Source: Acidobacteriota bacterium
GTDB taxonomy: Bacteria > Acidobacteriota > Terriglobia > UBA7540
Reading direction: 5' to 3'
NCBI GenBank assembly: GCA_003171295.1
Contig: PMYF01000591.1
Location: 25,268 to 35,773, forward strand
Length of the DNA: 10,506 nucleotides
A model generated the notes under the pieces. It was given only the letters and a program-made list of their open reading frames with translations. It did no database searches and was not told the origin of the DNA. Of this stretch, positions 6,327 to 10,506 are shown one piece after another (position 1 is the first letter of the stretch; each line of letters begins with the position of its first letter). A program made the translations under genes and the position numbers.

Positions 6327-7565
6327 ATGGACCAGCCTTTGTCTGTTTCGCGCTCTGCTCCTGGGCAACCGCCCAGCAATTCCACAAAAAAACGCCGTCA
6401 CCGCTGGATTTGGGCGGTCATTCTCCTGCTCTTCGCCCTGCTGTTTCTGTGGGTGTGGAGGCAGCACAGCGTAAGCGCCACGGCGCCTGCGGGAGGCGGA
6501 CGCGGCGGCGCGATGGGTGGGCCCGTGGCGATTACCGCAGCCACGGCAACGAAGGGCAGCATCGGCGTCTATCTCGATGCCATCGGGACGGTGACACCGA
6601 CGTACCTCGACAACATTACTGCGCAGGTGACGGGAGTGATTACGGCTGTCCATTACCGCGAAGGGCAGGATGTTCGCAAAGGGGCTCCACTGATCGATAT
6701 CGATTCCCGGCCCTACGAGGCGCAGCTCGCCCAGGCGCAGGGTACCCTCAACCGCGACCAGAATCTGCTGGCCGAAGCGCAGATGGATCTGACCCGCTAT
6801 CAGGATGCGTGGGCCAAAAATGCCATTCCCCGCCAGACGCTGGAGGACCAGGAAAAAATCGTACTCCAGGATCAGGGCACGGTGCAAAACGACCAGGGCA
6901 CCGTCCAATATAACCAGGTGCAGGTGGGTTTCTGCCAAATTAAATCGCCCATCGATGGACGGGTGGGGTTGCGCCAGGTTGATCCCGGCAATCTGGTGAC
7001 GGCCAACTCTAGTACCCCGCTTGTGGTGGTCGCTCAAATTCATCCCATCACCGTGATCTTCACACTGGCCGAGGATAGCCTGCCTCAAGTTATGCAACAG
7101 ATGCGAGGCGGCAAGGCTCTCGAGGTTGATGCCTTTGACCGCACGCAGCAAACGCAACTCGCAAAAGGGAAATTGATCACCGTCGACAACCAGATTGACA
7201 CGGTGACTGGAACCGTGAAGCTGCGCGCGCAATTCGACAACTCGAATGGCCTGCTTTTCCCCAACCAGTTCGTCAACACACGCCTGCTGGTGAAGACGCT
7301 GGACAACCAGACACTCATTCCCTCCTCGGCAATCCAGCACAACGGCGCGACCGACTTTGTTTATCTCATCCAAAGCAACAAAGCCGTGATGAAAACCGTG
7401 AAGTCGGGGATCTCGGATCAAGGCAACACCGCAGTGACGGGCATCAATCCGGGAGACGTGGTGGCCAACAGCAGCTTTCAAAAGTTGACGAACGGATCAC
7501 CCATAGTCCTATCGAAGGTTAAGATTCCGTCCACATCTTCCGATACCACCGAGGCCGCTCCATGA
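6327..7565 (+). CDS. mdtA: RND efflux periplasmic adaptor subunit, MdtA-like (HlyD / MFP family)
   Basis: A 412-residue membrane fusion protein that links an inner-membrane RND pump to an outer-membrane channel. After a basic cytoplasmic start (KKRRHR, 21-26) there is one membrane anchor (about 27-45), with no lipobox, then a Gly-rich linker (56-65). The two lipoyl half-motifs are VTGVITAVHYREGQDVRKGA (101-120, continuing PLIDID) and IKSPIDGRVGLRQVDPGNLV (205-224), flanking an alpha-helical hairpin (about 127-200). The beta-barrel region with FTLAED (245-250), the AFDRTQQTQLAKG stretch, VDNQIDTVTGTVKLRAQF and LFPNQFVNTRLLV match E. coli MdtA closely, as I recall that sequence. The hairpin contains a duplicated heptad (DQGTVQN, DQGTVQY). 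The ribosome binding site is weak (AGAAG, about 6 bases upstream). The stop codon overlaps the permease ATG, so the two are translated together. The gene symbol is given by similarity; substrates are not predictable. Confidence 0.9.
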   Translation: MDQPLSVSRSAPGQPPSNSTKKRRHRWIWAVILLLFALLFLWVWRQHSVSATAPAGGGRGGAMGGPVAITAATATKGSIGVYLDAIGTVTPTYLDNITAQVTGVITAVHYREGQDVRKGAPLIDIDSRPYEAQLAQAQGTLNRDQNLLAEAQMDLTRYQDAWAKNAIPRQTLEDQEKIVLQDQGTVQNDQGTVQYNQVQVGFCQIKSPIDGRVGLRQVDPGNLVTANSSTPLVVVAQIHPITVIFTLAEDSLPQVMQQMRGGKALEVDAFDRTQQTQLAKGKLITVDNQIDTVTGTVKLRAQFDNSNGLLFPNQFVNTRLLVKTLDNQTLIPSSAIQHNGATDFVYLIQSNKAVMKTVKSGISDQGNTAVTGINPGDVVANSSFQKLTNGSPIVLSKVKIPSTSSDTTEAAP

Positions 7566-10506
7566 GCCCATCTCGGCCATTCATTCTGCGGCCGGTCGCT
7601 ACCTCGCTGCTGATGGCCGCAATTCTGCTGGCAGGCCTGGTTTCATATACACAGCTGCCTGTGTCGGCGCTGCCGCAGGTCGACTACCCGACGATTCAGG
7701 TAGTCACCTTCTATCCCGGAGCCAGCCCGGACGTGGTGGCGATGACCATCACGGCGCCCCTGGAACGTCAGTTTGGCCAGATGCAGGGTTTGAGCCAGAT
7801 GACCTCGACCAGCGCGGGCGGCGTGTCGGTCATCGTTTTGCAATTCAGCCTCTCGCTCTCGCTCGACGTGGCCGAGGAAGAAGTGCAGTCGTCGATCAAC
7901 GGAGGCCAGACATTCCTGCCTTCGAATTTGCCGGTCCCGCCGGTATACACCAAGACCAATCCCGCGGACGCGCCCGTCCTCACGCTGGCGATCACCTCCG
8001 ACAGCCTACCGCTTTCGCAAGTTGAGGACATGGTCGACACACGCCTAGCGCCCAAGCTTTCGCAGTTGACTGGAGTGGGGCTGGTCTCGATCAGCGGCGG
8101 CCAGAAGCCCGCGGTCCGTATTCAGGTGAATCCAGTTGCGTTGTCGTCCCACGGCTTGAACATGGAGGATATGCGTACGGCCTTGACGCAAGCCAGCGTC
8201 AACTCCGCCAAGGGCAACTTCGACGGGCCGCGCCAGGATTACCAGATCGACGCCAACGACCAGATCACCAGCGCCAGCGACTACGGCAATGTTGTGGTGG
8301 CGTACAGCAATGGCGCGCCGGTCTTCGTCAAAGACGTCGCCAACGTGGTCAATGGCGTGGAGAACTCCAAACAGGCCGCCTGGATGAATCTGACGCCGGC
8401 GGTCATTCTGAATATCCAGCGCCAGCCGGGCGCCAACACCATCACCGTTGTCAACGAAATCCAGAAGGTTCTGCCTCAACTGGAGGCAAACCTGCCGGCC
8501 GGCGTCAAGGTCACGACGCTGACCGACATGACCACCAGCATTCATGCCTCAGTGAACGACGTATTTTATGAACTGCTGATCACGATTGCGCTCGTGATCA
8601 TGGTGATCTTTCTTTTCCTGCGCAGCCTGCGCGCCACGACGATTCCCTTCGTGGCCATTCCGCTTTCGCTCATCGGCACGCTTGCCGTGATGTACCTGCT
8701 CGGCTACTCGCTGGACAATCTTTCGCTGATGGCGCTGACGATCTCGACCGGATTCGTGGTGGACGACGCGATCGTGATGATCGAGAACATCAGCCGCTTT
8801 CTTGAAGCCGGCATGCCACCGCTCGAAGCCGCGCTGACCGGCGCCGGCCAGATCGGTTTCACCATCGTGTCGCTGACCCTTTCGCTGATCGCCGTGCTCA
8901 TCCCGCTGCTGTTTATGGGCGATGTTGTGGGGCGCCTGTTCCGCGAGTTCGCAGTCACGCTGGCCGTCACCATCGTCATTTCTGCGGTGGTCTCGCTCAC
9001 TTTAACGCCCATGATGTGCTCGCGCATCCTGCGCCACAATCCCAAGGAACAGGAGGGGCGCTTCTACCAGGCCTCGGAACGAGCGGTAAACAGGCTGATT
9101 GCTTTTTATGGGCGCACGCTACGCGTGGTTCTGCGTTACCAGGCCGTCACCCTTTTGGTGGCGTTGGCCACGCTCGTATTGACCATCGTTCTCTACGTCG
9201 TGATTCCCAAGGGATTCTTCCCGGTGCAGGATACCGGCGTGATTCAGGGCATCTCGCAGGCATCGCAATCCATCTCTTTCGACGCCATGAGCGAGAAACA
9301 GCAGGAATTGGCGCGCATTATCCTGAAGGACCCCGCCGTCGAGAGCCTGTCTTCGTTTATCGGCGCGGATGGCATCAATACCACCCTGAACAGCGGTCGC
9401 ATCTCCATCAACCTCAAGCCGATCAATCAACGCGTCGGCGCGTCGGACGTAATCCGCCGGCTGCAGACCAGTTTGAGCCAGGTGCACGGCATGCACCTTT
9501 ATATGCAGCCGGTGCAGGACATTACGGTAGACGACCGCGTCAGTCGCACGCAATACCAGTACACGCTCGAGGATCCGGACACGGACGAGTTGAACGAGTG
9601 GAGCAACAAATTTGTGGCGCAGTTGAAGAAACTGCCCGAGTTTGAAGATGTCGCCACCGACCAGCAGACTGGCGCGCGCGCAATCCAGTTGGCGATCGAC
9701 CGTGTGACAGCGTCCCGGCTCGGCATTGCGCCCACCACCATCGACAATACGCTCTACGATGCATACGGGCAGCGCGAGATCAGCACTCTTTACACGCAGT
9801 TGAACCAATATCATGTGATTCTGGAAACTCAGCCCAAGTGGCAACTGGATCCCAAGAAGCTGAGCGACCTCTACATTCAGTCGAACGCATCGTCGGGGGT
9901 GACCGGCGCGGGCGCCGCCACGTCGTATTCCTCGTCCGCTTCGGCATCGGCGGGATCGAACACGCTGACCACTTCAGTGCGCTATACGCCGTCGTCACAG
10001 GTGGTCAACGCACCGGCCACGGTTCTGGCGGGGGGCACGGCGCCGGGAATCGCGCTGACTTCAACCTCTTCAGCGGCGGGCGCCAACGCCATTCCGCTCA
10101 GCGCGTTCACGCAAGTGACGGACACCACCGAGGCGCTTTCAATCAATCATCAGGGGCAGTTCCCTTCGGTCACGGTCTCATTTAATCTCGCGCCCAATGC
10201 TTCATTGGGAACGGCGATCAGCGACATTGAAAAAACGGCTAAAAACCTCAGGTTTCCCGCTAGCCTGCAGTCCGATTTCCAGGGCACGGCTGCGTCGTTC
10301 CACAATTCTCTCTCCAACGAGCCGCTGCTGATTCTTGCTGCACTGGTCGCTGTCTACATCGTGCTTGGCATCCTTTATGAAAGCTTCATCCATCCGATAA
10401 CCATTATTTCCACGCTGCCCTCGGCCGGTGTGGGCGCCTTGCTCGCGCTCATGCTTTTCCGCCAGGATCTTAACGTTGTGGGAATTATCGGCATCATCCT
10501 GCTCAT
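7562..10506 (+). CDS. mdtB: RND multidrug efflux permease, MdtB-like (3' end beyond the window)
   Basis: The start ATG overlaps the adaptor stop (ATGA), a sign of translational coupling. The frame is open to the right edge with 981 complete codons. The product is the proton-driven inner-membrane pump of a tripartite efflux system. The N-terminus (RPVATSLLMAAILLAGL, PVSALPQVDYPTIQVVTFYP, TAPLERQFGQM) is almost identical in pattern to E. coli MdtB/MdtC. Membrane segment 1 is about 12-30, segments 2-6 begin near 336, and the proton-relay pair Asp401-Asp402 lies in TGFVVDDAIVMIENISR. GFTIVSLTLSLIAVLIPLLF and GRLFREFAVTLAVTIVISAV are also MdtB-typical. The visible part ends at GIIGIILL, just before the conserved membrane-embedded lysine; roughly the last 120-130 residues are missing. 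The odd feature is a Ser/Ala/Thr/Gly-rich insertion of about 68 residues (776-843) absent from E. coli MdtB. E. coli pairs MdtB with MdtC; whether a second permease follows here cannot be seen. Confidence 0.92.
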   Translation, partial: MSPSRPFILRPVATSLLMAAILLAGLVSYTQLPVSALPQVDYPTIQVVTFYPGASPDVVAMTITAPLERQFGQMQGLSQMTSTSAGGVSVIVLQFSLSLSLDVAEEEVQSSINGGQTFLPSNLPVPPVYTKTNPADAPVLTLAITSDSLPLSQVEDMVDTRLAPKLSQLTGVGLVSISGGQKPAVRIQVNPVALSSHGLNMEDMRTALTQASVNSAKGNFDGPRQDYQIDANDQITSASDYGNVVVAYSNGAPVFVKDVANVVNGVENSKQAAWMNLTPAVILNIQRQPGANTITVVNEIQKVLPQLEANLPAGVKVTTLTDMTTSIHASVNDVFYELLITIALVIMVIFLFLRSLRATTIPFVAIPLSLIGTLAVMYLLGYSLDNLSLMALTISTGFVVDDAIVMIENISRFLEAGMPPLEAALTGAGQIGFTIVSLTLSLIAVLIPLLFMGDVVGRLFREFAVTLAVTIVISAVVSLTLTPMMCSRILRHNPKEQEGRFYQASERAVNRLIAFYGRTLRVVLRYQAVTLLVALATLVLTIVLYVVIPKGFFPVQDTGVIQGISQASQSISFDAMSEKQQELARIILKDPAVESLSSFIGADGINTTLNSGRISINLKPINQRVGASDVIRRLQTSLSQVHGMHLYMQPVQDITVDDRVSRTQYQYTLEDPDTDELNEWSNKFVAQLKKLPEFEDVATDQQTGARAIQLAIDRVTASRLGIAPTTIDNTLYDAYGQREISTLYTQLNQYHVILETQPKWQLDPKKLSDLYIQSNASSGVTGAGAATSYSSSASASAGSNTLTTSVRYTPSSQVVNAPATVLAGGTAPGIALTSTSSAAGANAIPLSAFTQVTDTTEALSINHQGQFPSVTVSFNLAPNASLGTAISDIEKTAKNLRFPASLQSDFQGTAASFHNSLSNEPLLILAALVAVYIVLGILYESFIHPITIISTLPSAGVGALLALMLFRQDLNVVGIIGIILL

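Noticed and set aside
6150..7481. A 443-codon open frame on the minus strand across the adaptor gene.
   Set aside because: It mirrors the codon bias of the adaptor on the other strand; the protein (many His/Val/Leu/Arg) has no recognisable family and no ribosome binding site was evident.

Overview
The window looks like chromosomal DNA from a Gram-negative (two-membrane) bacterium of fairly high GC: it carries an AsmA-type envelope protein and an RND tripartite efflux pump, both of which need an outer membrane. The style of the genes (MdtAB-like pump, AsmA protein with Ser/Ala/Gly-rich linkers, IS481 element, single-module A-T-TE synthetase) fits Acidobacteriota, but this is an impression from protein similarity and not a placement; no marker gene is present.

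Layout, left to right. Positions 1 to about 188 are the end of an IS481-family insertion sequence, with the first 35 codons of its transposase reading leftwards out of the window. All remaining genes read rightwards: an AsmA-family protein (255-1970), a stand-alone homocysteine S-methyltransferase (2156-3106), an 883-residue adenylation / carrier protein / thioesterase synthetase (3344-5995), and an efflux operon made of a periplasmic adaptor (6327-7565) overlapping by 4 bases an MdtB-type RND permease (7562 to beyond the right edge).

The first three genes are separated by 185-237 bp gaps that contain palindromes, and the pump is preceded by a 331 bp gap with a perfect dyad just before the adaptor start. 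So apart from the adaptor-permease pair these are probably separate transcription units. The parts that most reward a second look are the orphan A-T-TE enzyme (an altered ATP-binding loop and a cysteine instead of serine at the thioesterase nucleophile position), a roughly 68-residue low-complexity insertion in the RND pump, and a possible outward promoter formed across the IS end in front of asmA. I see no CRISPR array, tRNA or rRNA. The window is mostly ordinary accessory or housekeeping DNA with one likely secondary-metabolite enzyme.
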